Below are positions 25,741 to 33,779 of a DNA stretch of 64,000 nucleotides, piece after piece. The stretch covers positions 54,574 to 118,573 of the forward strand of contig NZ_BBPO01000004.1 in assembly GCF_000787815.1 (NCBI RefSeq), given 5' to 3'. Position 1 is the first letter of the stretch. Each line of letters begins with the position of its first letter. The position numbers and the translations under genes were made by a program. The notes under the pieces are model-generated. The model was not told the origin of the DNA and did not search any database. It saw only the letters and a list, made by a program, of their open reading frames with translations. Source of the DNA: Streptacidiphilus neutrinimicus (GTDB lineage Bacteria; Actinomycetota; Actinomycetes; Streptomycetales; Streptomycetaceae).

Positions 25741-25824
25741 ATGGGAGAGACGCGCGTGGAGGAGGCCGGGCAGGTCACCGGCACGATGGACAAGGACTAC
25801 GACCTGATCTGGGCGGAGCGTTGA
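25741..25824 (+). CDS. 27-residue ORF, possible remnant of a small conserved protein
   Basis: ATG 25741 with gggagg 7 nt upstream opens MGETRVEEAGQVTGTMDKDY followed by DLIWAER and a stop. From memory, the GTMDKDYDLIW stretch resembles the N-terminal region of a conserved actinobacterial protein of about 70-80 residues (KDYNLIWF-like); if so, the rest is missing and this is a truncated remnant. A strong ribosome site and a promoter-like element suggest it is still translated. The MFS gene starts 13 bp after its stop, so it could now act as a leader. Confidence 0.35.
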   Translation: MGETRVEEAGQVTGTMDKDYDLIWAER

Positions 25825-25837
25825 CGGCGGCCCGCAG

Positions 25838-27343
25838 GTGACGGAGCCGGAAGCCGGTCAGGACGCCGCCGCCGGCACACAGCCGTGGCGGGCCCTGGCC
25901 GTCTGCCTGACGGCCGGGTTCATGACCCTGCTGGACGTCAGCATCGTGAACGTGGCCCTGCCGTCGATCCGGGTGGGCCTCGGCGCCGGCGACGCGGCCC
26001 TCCAGTGGGTCGTCTCCGGCTACTCGCTGACTTTCGGTCTGCTGCTCGTCCCGGCTGGGCGGCTGGGCGACGCCCGGGACCGGCGCAAGGTGTTCATGCT
26101 CGGGGTCAGCGGGTTCGTTGTCGCCAGCGTCGCCTGCGGACTTGCCCCCACGCCCGCGTGGCTGGTCGGCGCACGCCTCGTGCAGGGCGGCGCGGGCGGC
26201 GCGGTGCTGCCGCAGGTGTCCGGCTACATCCAGGAGAGCTTCCAGGGGAAGGACCGCGGCCGCGCCTTCGGGATCTTCGGCGCGGTCGTCGGCATCTCCA
26301 CCGCGGTCGGGCCGCTGCTCGGCGGCCTGCTGATCGAGCTGTTCGGCCAGCACGAGGGCTGGCGCTGGGTGTTCTACGTCAACGTGCCTGTCGGCGCGAC
26401 GGCCGTGGTGCTGGCCGCCAAGCTGCTCCCGAAGGGCCGCGTCCGCGGCCGGACCCGCAACGCCCGCATGGACCCCGTCGCCGTCGTGCTGCTCGGGACG
26501 GGCGTCACCGCTCTGCTGCTGCCGCTGATCGAGCTGCGCAGCTGGCCCGTGGCGGCCCTGGCGGGCGGGTTCGCCGCGGCCGCCGTGCTGCTGACCGCCT
26601 TCACCCTCTGGGAACACCGCTACCAGCGCCGTGATCCCGAGGCGCCGTTGGTCGCGCTGGACCTGTTCGCCAAGCCCTCCTACGTGTTCGGCTCCGCGCT
26701 GGCCGGATGCTACTTCGCGGGGTTCACCGCCATCTTCTTCGCCGTCACGCTGTTCCTGCAGAGCGGCGAGCACGAGAGCGCGCTCGTCGCGGGCCTGACG
26801 CTGACGCCCTTCGCGCTCGGCTCGGCGGCGTCGGCCGCCGTCGGCGGGCGGATCGTCCACAAGTTCGGCCGGCGCATGGTCGTGGCGGGCGCGGCCACGG
26901 TTGTGGTGGGCGTCCTCGCGACGGCCTTCGCGGCCACGCAGGCCGACCAGGCCGACATGTCGGCGGCACTGACCGGCCCGCTGCTGGTCGCGGGGCTGGG
27001 CAGCGGCCTGGTCATCTCCCCGAACTTGACGCTGACGCTCAGCGACGTGCCCGTCGAACGCGCGGGCAGCGCCGGTGGGGTGGTGCAGACGATCCAGCGG
27101 ATCGGGGCCGCGCTCGGCATCGCCGCCATCGGCAGCGTGCTGTTCAGCCGGATCGCCCATGCTCCGCACGACTGGACCGGCGCGTTCGCCGCCAGCCTGT
27201 GCGCGGTGGCCGTCGCGGTGGCGGCGGCCCTGCTCGTCGGCGTCGCGGACGTCGTCCACGACGCGCGGCGGGAACGGAAGCAGGAGCAGGAGCAGCAGCT
27301 GGGGACGGCAGACGAGGAGGTCACCGTCCGCCGACGGCGCTGA
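25838..27343 (+). CDS. DHA2-family MFS drug/proton antiporter
   Basis: A 501-residue transporter with about fourteen membrane segments. DHA2 signatures: FMTLLDVSIVNVALPSIRVG (motif D1), WVVSGYSLTFGLLLVPAGRL and GRLGDARDRRKVF (motif A), and ISTAVGPLLGGLLIELFG (motif C of antiporters). A charged C-terminal tail follows. GTG 25838 is the first start in frame; its ribosome site is poor, so coupling to the 27-residue frame is possible. Probable efflux of toxic organic compounds; substrate unknown. Confidence 0.87.
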   Translation: MTEPEAGQDAAAGTQPWRALAVCLTAGFMTLLDVSIVNVALPSIRVGLGAGDAALQWVVSGYSLTFGLLLVPAGRLGDARDRRKVFMLGVSGFVVASVACGLAPTPAWLVGARLVQGGAGGAVLPQVSGYIQESFQGKDRGRAFGIFGAVVGISTAVGPLLGGLLIELFGQHEGWRWVFYVNVPVGATAVVLAAKLLPKGRVRGRTRNARMDPVAVVLLGTGVTALLLPLIELRSWPVAALAGGFAAAAVLLTAFTLWEHRYQRRDPEAPLVALDLFAKPSYVFGSALAGCYFAGFTAIFFAVTLFLQSGEHESALVAGLTLTPFALGSAASAAVGGRIVHKFGRRMVVAGAATVVVGVLATAFAATQADQADMSAALTGPLLVAGLGSGLVISPNLTLTLSDVPVERAGSAGGVVQTIQRIGAALGIAAIGSVLFSRIAHAPHDWTGAFAASLCAVAVAVAAALLVGVADVVHDARRERKQEQEQQLGTADEEVTVRRRR

Positions 27344-27432
27344 CGGCCGCTCAGGTAAGTGATGCGGCGGCGCGACCAAGAGGACGGGCAGCACGCTCGC
27401 GGCGAACACGTGGAGGCCGATGTCTCGGGTGG

Positions 27433-27867
27433 TCAGGAGTGCTCCGGCCGTCGGCGGGAGCGGATCTGCAGGCCAGGGCGCCGTCGGTGGACCGTCAGGT
27501 AGGACAGGCCGTCGTCACCGGCGGTCAGGCCGCGGGTGGAGCCGTGCGGCAGCCAGTAGAGCGAGCCGGCGGCGAGCTGCTGCTCGCCCTCGGGCGAGGT
27601 GAGCGTGCCGGCTCCGGACACGACCAGCAGCAGCACGTCCAGGTCGGGCTCGGTGTGCGTGCCGACCTGGCGGCCGGGCCGCAGGTGGACCACGTTGGCG
27701 TCCAGCTGACGCCCGGACTCGGCCAGTTTCCACATCGCTCCGGCGGCGGCAGCTTCGGGGGCCGCGGTGAGCGCGTGGATGTCGCAGAGCAGGCCCGGCA
27801 CAGGGGCGGGAGTGGAGGCGGCGGACAACCCGCCGGTGAACGGCTCGTCCGCGTCGTCGTCAGTCAC
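27433..27867 (-). CDS. Cupin-domain protein
   Basis: A 144-residue single-domain cupin. Motif 1 is VHLRPGRQVGTHTEPDLDVL with the HxH-like THTE set, and motif 2 is LAAGSLYWLPHGSTRGL with a histidine. It ends in an Arg-rich tail. GTG 27867 is chosen because gaaggga lies 10-15 nt upstream; an ATG at 27909 has no site. It is divergent from a decayed HTH regulator gene at 27908, probably its former regulator. Ligand unknown. Confidence 0.78.
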   Translation of the reverse strand: MTDDDADEPFTGGLSAASTPAPVPGLLCDIHALTAAPEAAAAGAMWKLAESGRQLDANVVHLRPGRQVGTHTEPDLDVLLLVVSGAGTLTSPEGEQQLAAGSLYWLPHGSTRGLTAGDDGLSYLTVHRRRPGLQIRSRRRPEHS

Positions 27868-27907
27868 GGCCTCGTTCCCTTCTGGTGCGCTCGCACCGGC
27901 ACCGCCC

Positions 27908-28136
27908 ATTATCGAGCTGCTGCGCGGCGCAGGTGAGCCGCTCGGGCTCGCGGACGTGGCCGAGCGGCCCGGCGTGCGCGCCAGCACGCAGCTACCGGCT
28001 GCTCGCGCAGATCCTCCTCAGCCGACTGGCGGGCGAGGGCGGCGAAGGCGGCGCGGGGGCCCGCCTGGCGGCCCGGACCGGCGTGACCGGGGTGATCCGC
28101 CTGCGGCGCTGCCCGTTCCTGGAGCTCGTCGAGGAA
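27908..28136 (+). pseudogene. Decayed HTH transcriptional regulator gene
   Basis: Two frames carry pieces of one streptomycete regulator type. Frame 1 (27908-27988) reads IIELLRGAGEPLGLADVAER and PGVRAST, the start of a winged helix. Frame 2 (from 27990) reads SYRLLAQILLSRLAGEG and later RLRRCPFLELVEE, the conserved YRLLA and CPFLEL segments of the same family. The rest of the recognition helix, the middle and the cysteine-containing C-terminus are missing, and a frame change lies near 27989. Deletions plus frameshift indicate real decay. No start codon fits. It is divergent from the cupin gene. Confidence 0.6.
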
Positions 28137-28315
28137 TGCACATGGCGGCGGGTAGCGGGATCCCGGCTGGTGTCTTCCTCGGCCACCCCTGGCGTGTCTC
28201 ACACCGCGGATAGAAACGGACGCCAATATTCCGTTTTCTGCGTGAGCCCGGACATAGGGGGCAAAAGCGCCCGCAGGCACAGCACAGCTCACTCCACAGA
28301 TAGGAGAACCGTGCG

Positions 28316-28489
28316 ATGAGTGCGGGAAAGAAGATCAAGCACACGACGGAGACCGCGAAGGGCAAGGCCAAGGAGACGGCCGGCAAGGCGGTCGGCAACG
28401 AGCGCATGGTCGCCAAGGGCAAGGCCGAGCAGGTCAAGGGCGACGCCGCCCAGGCCGGCCAGAAGGCCAAGGACGCGCTGAAGCACTGA
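28316..28489 (+). CDS. CsbD-family general stress protein
   Basis: A 57-residue hydrophilic protein: MSAGKKIKHTTETAKGKAKE ... KAEQVKGDAAQAGQKAKDAL. The K-GKAKE-AGKxxGN pattern is the CsbD signature, a small stress-induced protein controlled by sigma-B in Bacillus. Ribosome site aggagaa 8 nt before the ATG. The upstream 100 bp contain GTTT at 28233 but no matching -10. A strong terminator follows at 28515. Confidence 0.87.
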   Translation: MSAGKKIKHTTETAKGKAKETAGKAVGNERMVAKGKAEQVKGDAAQAGQKAKDALKH

Positions 28490-28514
28490 TCCCGGACCGT
28501 CGCGCGTCCGGTCA

Positions 28515-28545
28515 CGGCCACGGTCACGCAAGGTGACCGTGGCCG
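28515..28545. terminator. Perfect 13-bp stem terminator after csbD
   Basis: cggccacggtcac (28515-28527) pairs perfectly with gtgaccgtggccg (28533-28545) around the loop gcaag. It ends csbD transcription. The -35 of the gas vesicle promoter begins on the very next base (28546). Confidence 0.85.
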
Positions 28546-28570
28546 GTTTCAGCACCAGGGGCTCGGGTAC
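28546..28570 (+). promoter_or_regulatory. Sigma-B-type promoter (GTTT-N15-GGGTAC) of the gas vesicle operon
   Basis: GTTT at 28546-28549, 15-nt spacer, GGGTAC at 28565-28570, a full match to GNNTN14-16GGGTAY. Predicted start near 28577 gives a leader of about 63 nt to gvpY. It directly abuts the csbD terminator. Confidence 0.7.
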
Positions 28571-28639
28571 GCGCCGGGCCCCATCGGACCCGGAACGCGA
28601 CGCGGAGCCGGAGTCCGGACTTCACGAGCAGGGAGAGCC

Positions 28640-29455
28640 ATGAACAACACCAAGCTGGCGATGGCCGTGGGGGGCGGCTATCTGCTGGGCCGCATGCACA
28701 AGGCGCGGTGGGCGCTGACCTTGGCAGGTCTCGCCGCCGGTAAGCGCCTCAGCGCCAACGGCGGGGGCCTGCTGGGCGGCCTCATGGAGTCCCCGCAGCT
28801 GAAGGAGCTGGCCGGCACCGTGACCGGTGAACTCGCGGACGCGGGCCGCAAGGCCGCGATCGCGGCGGCGAGCCGACGCATGGGCTCGCTGACGGACCGT
28901 CTGGAGAGCGGGACGGCGGCGCTGCGTGACGCCGGACGCGGCAGGAGCAGGGACGGAGCCGAGGACGAATCCGAGGAGCCCGAGCCCGAAGACCAGGAGG
29001 AGCCCGAGGAGCCCGAGCAGGAAGAGCCGGAGGACGAAGACGAGGACGCCGAGGACCAGAACGACGAAGACGAGGACGAGGACGTCGAGGACCAGGAGGA
29101 GCAGGACCAGGAGGAGCCGCCGCGCCGGAGCGGGGGGTCGCGGAGCTCCACACGCGGTTCGCGGACGGCGGCGAAGCCCGCCGCGTCCCGGAGGTCGGCC
29201 GCTCCGTCCTCGGCCACGAAGAGCCGGGCCGGCGGCACGGCGAAGAAGGCAGTCGCGAAGGCCCCGGCCAAGAAGGCCGCGGCGAAGGCGCCGGCGAAGA
29301 AGGCCGCGGCCAAGGCACCGGCGAAGAAGGCGCCGGCCAAGAAGGCCACCGCGACGAAGGCGACCGCCCGGACCGGTGCGGCGGCGAAGAAGACCGCGAG
29401 CACGGCGCGGAAGGCAACCGGCGGGCGGCGTGACGCGGCACGGAAGCGTGGGTGA
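28640..29455 (+). CDS. gvpY: Gas vesicle-associated protein GvpY, with acidic and lysine/alanine-rich segments
   Basis: A 271-residue protein, first of the gas vesicle operon. Residues 1-95 form a globular or amphipathic part (MNNTKLAMAVGGGYLLGRMH ... SLTDRLESGTAALRDA), 105-155 are extremely acidic (Glu/Asp/Pro), and 160-271 are basic with repeated KKAAAKAPAK units like a histone-H1 tail. Assigned as GvpY from this composition and position beside the SRPBCC gene; its role is unknown. ATG 28640 has aggggaga-like cagggaga upstream. The stop overlaps the next start by one base (TGATG). Confidence 0.72.
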   Translation: MNNTKLAMAVGGGYLLGRMHKARWALTLAGLAAGKRLSANGGGLLGGLMESPQLKELAGTVTGELADAGRKAAIAAASRRMGSLTDRLESGTAALRDAGRGRSRDGAEDESEEPEPEDQEEPEEPEQEEPEDEDEDAEDQNDEDEDEDVEDQEEQDQEEPPRRSGGSRSSTRGSRTAAKPAASRRSAAPSSATKSRAGGTAKKAVAKAPAKKAAAKAPAKKAAAKAPAKKAPAKKATATKATARTGAAAKKTASTARKATGGRRDAARKRG

Positions 29456-30720
29456 TGACGATGGCTGCCCCGAAGAAAGGACAGGTCCTCGGCACGCTGA
29501 TGCAGGAGCTCCCGACCGACCTCATGGCTCGGGGAGCTCGCAAGCTCCTGAGCGCCGCCGGGGAACGAGCGATCTCCATGGCCGAGGACAAGGCCAGCGA
29601 GATGACGGACCGGCTCCTCAATTACGCGGAGAACGGATCGGGCGGCAACGGCGGGAACGGCGACAATCGCGACGACGGCGACGGCGGAGGCAACGGCGGG
29701 AACGGCGACGGCGGAGCCAACGGCGAGAACGGCGACAGCGGCGGCAACGGCGAGGACAGCGGCAACGGCGAGGGCGGGGGCGGAGGCCGCGGAGGCCGGG
29801 GCGGCGGCAAGAAGCTCAAGCTCACCAACATCATCGAGCAGATCGACGTAGGCGTCCCCGTCCGCGTCGCCTACAACCAGTGGACGCAGTTCCAGGACTT
29901 CCCCAAGTACACCAAGCGGCTTGAGACGGTGGAACAGGAGTCCGACGAGAAGCTCACCTGGAAAGCCGGGATCTTCCTGTCCCACCGGACCTGGCAAGCG
30001 ACCATCATCGAACAGGTGCCGGACGAGCTGATCGTGTGGCAGTCCAAAGGGGAGAAGGGTCGCGTGGACGGCGCGGTCACCTTCCACGAGCTGGCCCCGA
30101 ACCTGACCAGGATCCTCGTCGTCCTGGAGTACCACCCGCAGGGGCTGTTCGAGCGGACCGGGAACATCTGGCGGGCGCAGGGCCGTCGCGCACGGCTGGA
30201 GCTCAAGCACTTCCGGCGGCACGTCATGACACAGACGATCCTCGACCCGGACGGCGTCGAGGGCTGGCGCGGCGAGATCCGCGACGGCGAGGTCGTCCGG
30301 ACGCACGAGGACGCCATGCAGGAGGAAGAGGAAGCCCGCGCCCAGGAGGAAGCGGAGAACGGTGAGGAGGACGACGAGCGGGAGGACGAGGACCAGTACG
30401 AGGACGAGTACGAGGGCGACGAGGACGAGGAGCCCGAGGAAGGCGACGAGGACGAGGCGGAGGATTACGAGCCGGAGGACGAGGACGCCGAGGACCAGTA
30501 CGAAGAGCCGGAGGACGAAGAGCCCGAGGACGAAGAGCCGGAGGACGAAGAGCCCGAGGACGAAGAGCCCGAGGACGAAGAGCCGGAGGACGAAGAGCCC
30601 GAGGACGAAGAGCCCGAGGACGAGTACGACGACGAAGACGGCTATGACGACGAGGAGGAGCCGGAGGACGAGCCCGCCCGCCGGTCCCGGAGCCGTCGCA
30701 CCGCCGCACGAGGAAGGTGA
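29455..30720 (+). CDS. gvpZ: Gas vesicle-associated SRPBCC protein GvpZ
   Basis: A 421-residue protein. N-terminal helical part (VLGTLMQELPTDLMARGARK), a Gly/Asn/Asp low-complexity linker (about residues 60-118), an SRPBCC/START-like domain (about 121-245: IIEQIDVGVPVRVAYNQWTQ ... FPKYTKRLETVEQ ... ILVVLEYHPQGLFERTGN), then a strongly acidic tail with eight PEDEE-type repeats and a basic end RRSRSRRTAARGR. SRPBCC proteins of this kind occur in streptomycete gvp clusters and lack a known role. ATG 29455 is 9 nt from ggaag; GTG 29452 and ATG 29461 are alternatives. Confidence 0.8.
   Translation: MTMAAPKKGQVLGTLMQELPTDLMARGARKLLSAAGERAISMAEDKASEMTDRLLNYAENGSGGNGGNGDNRDDGDGGGNGGNGDGGANGENGDSGGNGEDSGNGEGGGGGRGGRGGGKKLKLTNIIEQIDVGVPVRVAYNQWTQFQDFPKYTKRLETVEQESDEKLTWKAGIFLSHRTWQATIIEQVPDELIVWQSKGEKGRVDGAVTFHELAPNLTRILVVLEYHPQGLFERTGNIWRAQGRRARLELKHFRRHVMTQTILDPDGVEGWRGEIRDGEVVRTHEDAMQEEEEARAQEEAENGEEDDEREDEDQYEDEYEGDEDEEPEEGDEDEAEDYEPEDEDAEDQYEEPEDEEPEDEEPEDEEPEDEEPEDEEPEDEEPEDEEPEDEYDDEDGYDDEEEPEDEPARRSRSRRTAARGR
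30502..30621 (+). repeat. Eight 15-bp tandem repeats in gvpZ coding the acidic tail
   Basis: Unit gaagagccSgaggac (S = c or g), eight consecutive copies, encoding Glu-Glu-Pro-Glu-Asp. The only variation is the silent third proline base. In-frame repeat number could vary among strains. Confidence 0.85.
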
Positions 30721-30726
30721 GCGGAC

Positions 30727-31161
30727 ATGACCGTGGCCTCCCAGCGCAGCCACTACCTGGACCGACCCCAGTCCAGCGGACTGGTGGACGTGATCGACCT
30801 GATCCTGGACAAGGGGCTGGTCATCGACGTCTACGTGAGGGTCTCGCTCGTGGGCATCGAACTGCTCACCATCGACGCGCGCATCGTGGTCGCCAGCGTC
30901 GACACCTACCTGAGGTTCGCCGAAGCCGTCAACCGGCTCGACCTCGCCCAGACCGGCAACAGCGAAGGGCTGCCCGAACTGGTGCAGGGGCTCGGGGAGA
31001 AGGGCGCCAAGAGCAAGACCAAGGGCGCTCTCGAAGGTGCCCAGGAGACCGTCAAGCAGGTGTTCGGACGCCATGGCGACGAGGACGAGGAGGAAGAGGA
31101 GGAGGAACGGCCGCGCCGGAGGTCCCGGACCGCCTCCGCACGAAGGGAGCGTGAGCGGTGA
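30727..31161 (+). CDS. gvpA: Gas vesicle structural protein GvpA with long charged C-terminal tail
   Basis: A 144-residue GvpA-family protein, probably the main shell rib protein. The conserved core (about 15-75) reads [40 protein letters not shown] and [13 protein letters not shown]. Classical GvpA is about 70 residues; here about 65 extra residues end in an acidic run then Arg-rich [15 protein letters not shown], like the tails of GvpY and GvpZ. Long tails are seen in streptomycete GvpA. ATG 30727 with ggaaggtga. Ends coupled to gvpF. Confidence 0.92.
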   Translation: MTVASQRSHYLDRPQSSGLVDVIDLILDKGLVIDVYVRVSLVGIELLTIDARIVVASVDTYLRFAEAVNRLDLAQTGNSEGLPELVQGLGEKGAKSKTKGALEGAQETVKQVFGRHGDEDEEEEEEERPRRRSRTASARRERER

Positions 31162-31949
31162 TGGGCAGCGGCACGCAGTCCGCCTGCTACGTCTACGGCG
31201 TCGTGCCCGCCGACACCACGACGCCCGAGGGCCTGACCGGCCTCGGCGACCCACCGGCGCCGGTGACGCTGCTCCCCGAAGGGGGCATCGCCGCCGTCGT
31301 CAGCGAGATCCCCGCGGACGGGCCGCTCGGCAACGCGCACGACCTGCGCTCGCACGCCCACGTGCTGGACACGCTGGCCGCGACCGGCACCCCCGTGCTG
31401 CCCTTCCGCTTCGGTGCGGTCCTCGCCGACGCGCAGGCGGTCGGCACCGACCTGCTCACCCCGGCCGAGGAGAAGTTCCGCGGCGCGCTGGAGGAACTCG
31501 ACGGCTGGGTGCAGTTCACCGTACGCGGCTCCTACAGCGAGGAGCGGCTGCTGCGCGACGTGCTGGCCGCACGTCCCGACATCGCGGACCTGCGGGAGGC
31601 GACGCGCGGCATGCCGGAGGAGGCCGAACGGCACCAGCTCATCCGGCTGGGCGAGATGGTCGCCGACGCGGTGGCCGCGGCGCGGTCGCAGGACTCCCAG
31701 GAGCTGGTCGAGCGCCTGGGCCCGCACGCGGGAGCCTCCCGTCGCGCCGAGTCGACCACCGGGGACGAGGCGGTGCACACGTCGTTCCTGGTCCGGATCG
31801 ACGAACGCCTCGGCTTCGAGCAGGCCGCCGAAGAACTCGCCCTGCGTTGGGCGGATCGCATCCGACTCCGCCTGCTCGGGCCATTGGCCCCGTACGACTT
31901 CGCGGTGGCGGCCGTGCAGGACGGCGGCGCGGGCGACGAGGCGGCCTGA
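31161..31949 (+). CDS. gvpF: Gas vesicle protein GvpF (GvpF/GvpL family)
   Basis: A 262-residue GvpF/L-family assembly protein. Typical segments: SACYVYGVVPADTTTPEGLT, HAHVLDTLAATGTPVLPFRF and HTSFLVRIDERLGFEQAAEE, ending LLGPLAPYDFAVAA. GvpF contacts GvpA during nucleation. ATG 31161 shares its first base with the gvpA stop (TGATG); GTG 31158 is the alternative. One of two F/L paralogues in the operon. Confidence 0.9.
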   Translation: MGSGTQSACYVYGVVPADTTTPEGLTGLGDPPAPVTLLPEGGIAAVVSEIPADGPLGNAHDLRSHAHVLDTLAATGTPVLPFRFGAVLADAQAVGTDLLTPAEEKFRGALEELDGWVQFTVRGSYSEERLLRDVLAARPDIADLREATRGMPEEAERHQLIRLGEMVADAVAAARSQDSQELVERLGPHAGASRRAESTTGDEAVHTSFLVRIDERLGFEQAAEELALRWADRIRLRLLGPLAPYDFAVAAVQDGGAGDEAA

Positions 31950-31951
31950 CC

Positions 31952-32203
31952 ATGGGTCTGGTCTCCGGGCTGCTGACCCTGCCGCTGGCCCCCGTCCGCG
32001 GCGTGGTGTGGGTGGCGGAGCGGCTGTACGACCAGGCGCTGCGCGAACTCACGGACCCCGAACGCGTGCGGGCGGAGCTCGACGAGGTGGACCGTGCCAG
32101 GGCCGAGGGGGAGATCAGTCAGGAGGAGGCCGACCAACGCGAGCAGGAACTGCTGCAACTCCTGTGGCAGGGACGCGAAACAGGTGGGGGCCTGGAGGTG
32201 TGA
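31952..32203 (+). CDS. gvpG: Gas vesicle protein GvpG
   Basis: An 83-residue protein of the GvpG family: MGLVSGLLTLPLAPVRGVVW then VAERLYDQALRELTDPERVR and a helical Glu-rich C-terminal half (QEEADQREQELLQLLWQG). Minor assembly factor needed for vesicle formation. Its start is 2 bp after the gvpF stop. Confidence 0.9.
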   Translation: MGLVSGLLTLPLAPVRGVVWVAERLYDQALRELTDPERVRAELDEVDRARAEGEISQEEADQREQELLQLLWQGRETGGGLEV

Positions 32204-32206
32204 GCC

Positions 32207-32638
32207 GTGACGGAATCCCGGACCAGTGGGACCCGGTCGACGGCGCCGAAGTCCGCACGGCCTCGGCGCAGGACCACGGATGACGACGCGTCGGAGACGC
32301 GGCGCGCCGCGTCCTCGGCGCGGCAGCGCGACGCGGACGAGCCGTCCCAGGATGGTGACTCCGGGCATCGCACCCCGAAGCTGAAGGCCCACCGCGCCGC
32401 GGCCATGGCCGCCGCCCAGGTCCGCGAGCTCACCGGCAAGACCCCCGAGGGCGTGACCGGGCTGGAACGTCTCGACGACGGCTGGCGGGTCCGCGTAGAG
32501 GTCCTGGAGAGCCGGCGCATCCCCGACTCCACCGACCTGCTCGCGCTCTACCGCGTCGATCTCGACGCGGACGGCGACCTCGTCGGCTACCGCCGCGAGA
32601 GGCGCTACCACCGCGGCCGTCCGGAGGAGGACACATGA
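32207..32638 (+). CDS. gvpO: Gas vesicle protein GvpO
   Basis: A 143-residue GvpO-family protein. The first 60 residues are Ser/Arg/Asp-rich and probably disordered; the conserved part is AMAAAQVRELTGKTPEGVTG, RVRVEVLESRRIPDSTDLLA and LYRVDLDADGDLVGYRRERR. GTG 32207 with ggagg 8 nt upstream. In S. coelicolor gvpO heads the cluster, whereas here it sits between gvpG and gvpJ. The stop overlaps gvpJ by 4 bp. Confidence 0.88.
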   Translation: MTESRTSGTRSTAPKSARPRRRTTDDDASETRRAASSARQRDADEPSQDGDSGHRTPKLKAHRAAAMAAAQVRELTGKTPEGVTGLERLDDGWRVRVEVLESRRIPDSTDLLALYRVDLDADGDLVGYRRERRYHRGRPEEDT

Positions 32639-32979
32639 GCAGCCCTGTCGCCCGCTCCGGCGACCGGCCGTGGGGCCCGGCTGTCTCCCGGCAGGCCGCG
32701 CCGGCCCAGCCCGCGAGCCTGGCCGACCTGCTGGAGCGCGTGCTGGACAAGGGCATCGTCATCGCCGGGGACATCCAGGTGAACCTCCTGGACATCGAGC
32801 TGCTGACGATCCGGATCCGGCTGCTCGTCGCCTCCGTCGACCGGGCCAAGGAGATGGGCATCGACTGGTGGGAGCACGACCCCACGCTCTCCTCCTCCGC
32901 CCGGCGGCGTGAACTCCCGGACGGGGACCGGGCGGATCGGGCAGACCGGTCGGACGAGGCGGACGGGGAGGAACCATGA
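32635..32979 (+). CDS. gvpJ: Gas vesicle protein GvpJ (GvpA family)
   Basis: A 114-residue GvpA-like minor shell or nucleation protein. Core: SLADLLERVLDKGIVIAGDI, QVNLLDIELLTIRIRLLVAS and VDRAKEMGIDWWEHDPTLSS; the MGIDWWE ending separates J-type from GvpA. Coupled by ATGA to both gvpO and gvpL. Confidence 0.9.
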   Translation: MSSPVARSGDRPWGPAVSRQAAPAQPASLADLLERVLDKGIVIAGDIQVNLLDIELLTIRIRLLVASVDRAKEMGIDWWEHDPTLSSSARRRELPDGDRADRADRSDEADGEEP

Positions 32980-33779
32980 CCGCGGTCCCCGACACCGGCT
33001 CCGCAAACACCTGGCTGTACGCCGTGGTCCAGGCGCCGTCGGGCGCTCTGCCCGAGTCGCTGACCGGCGTGGCGGGGGAGCCGCTGCGCCTGCTCGACGT
33101 CCCCGGCCTCGCCGCGGTCGCCGGATCGGTGCCGCGGGCCGACTTCGACGAGGAGGCGCTGAACGCCCACATTCAGGACCCCGCCTGGCTGGAGCGGGCG
33201 GTCCGCGACCACCACCGGGTCGTCTGCGTGCTCGGCCGCACCCACCGGGTGCTGCCCATGCGGTTCGCCACCCTGTGTCAGGACGACGCGCGCGCGGTGG
33301 AACTGCTCACGGAGCGGCACGACCGCCTGCTGGCCGCGGTCGACCACGTCTCGGGTCGGACCGAGTTGGGCGTCAAGGCGTGGTCCGCTCCGCGCGGGGC
33401 GGAGGCGAGCGGTCCGGCGGATGGGCAGAGCCCAGGTGCCGCGTATCTGTCGCGGTTGCGCGCGCGCCGCGACGAGCGCGACCGGGCGACCCAGGCGGCC
33501 ATGGAGCAGGCGAGCCGGGTCCACGCGCGGCTCGCCGGGGTCGCGGCGGACTGGGTGCAGCACCCGCCGCAGCCCGGCGAGGCGACGGGCCGTGACGAGC
33601 CGATGCTCCTCAACTGCGCGTACCTGGTGGACGACGACCGCCTCCCCGGGTTCCGGTCCGCCGTCGATGCGATGGCCGCCGAGACGGCCGAACTGACCCT
33701 CGAACTCACCGGGCCGTGGCCGCCCTACTCCTTCGCCGGTCACGAGCGGCAGGACGCGGGGGAGGGTGAGTCGGCATGA
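32976..33779 (+). CDS. gvpL: Gas vesicle protein GvpL (GvpF/GvpL family)
   Basis: A 267-residue second GvpF/L-family protein: NTWLYAVVQAPSGALPESLT, CVLGRTHRVLPMRFATLCQD and MLLNCAYLVDDDRLPGFRSA, ending LTGPWPPYSFAGHE. Assembly factor interacting with other Gvp proteins. Coupled by ATGA overlaps on both sides. Confidence 0.9.
   Translation: MTAVPDTGSANTWLYAVVQAPSGALPESLTGVAGEPLRLLDVPGLAAVAGSVPRADFDEEALNAHIQDPAWLERAVRDHHRVVCVLGRTHRVLPMRFATLCQDDARAVELLTERHDRLLAAVDHVSGRTELGVKAWSAPRGAEASGPADGQSPGAAYLSRLRARRDERDRATQAAMEQASRVHARLAGVAADWVQHPPQPGEATGRDEPMLLNCAYLVDDDRLPGFRSAVDAMAAETAELTLELTGPWPPYSFAGHERQDAGEGESA

Noticed and set aside
28148..28155. GGGTAG after the regulator pseudogene
   Set aside because: No -35 partner, and it lies in the tail of decayed coding sequence.
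28678..31254. Long minus-strand frame opposite the gas vesicle genes
   Set aside because: Its repeats (VLVLGLFVLGLF-type) are only the reverse of the Glu/Asp-rich coding in gvpY and gvpZ; no ribosome site.
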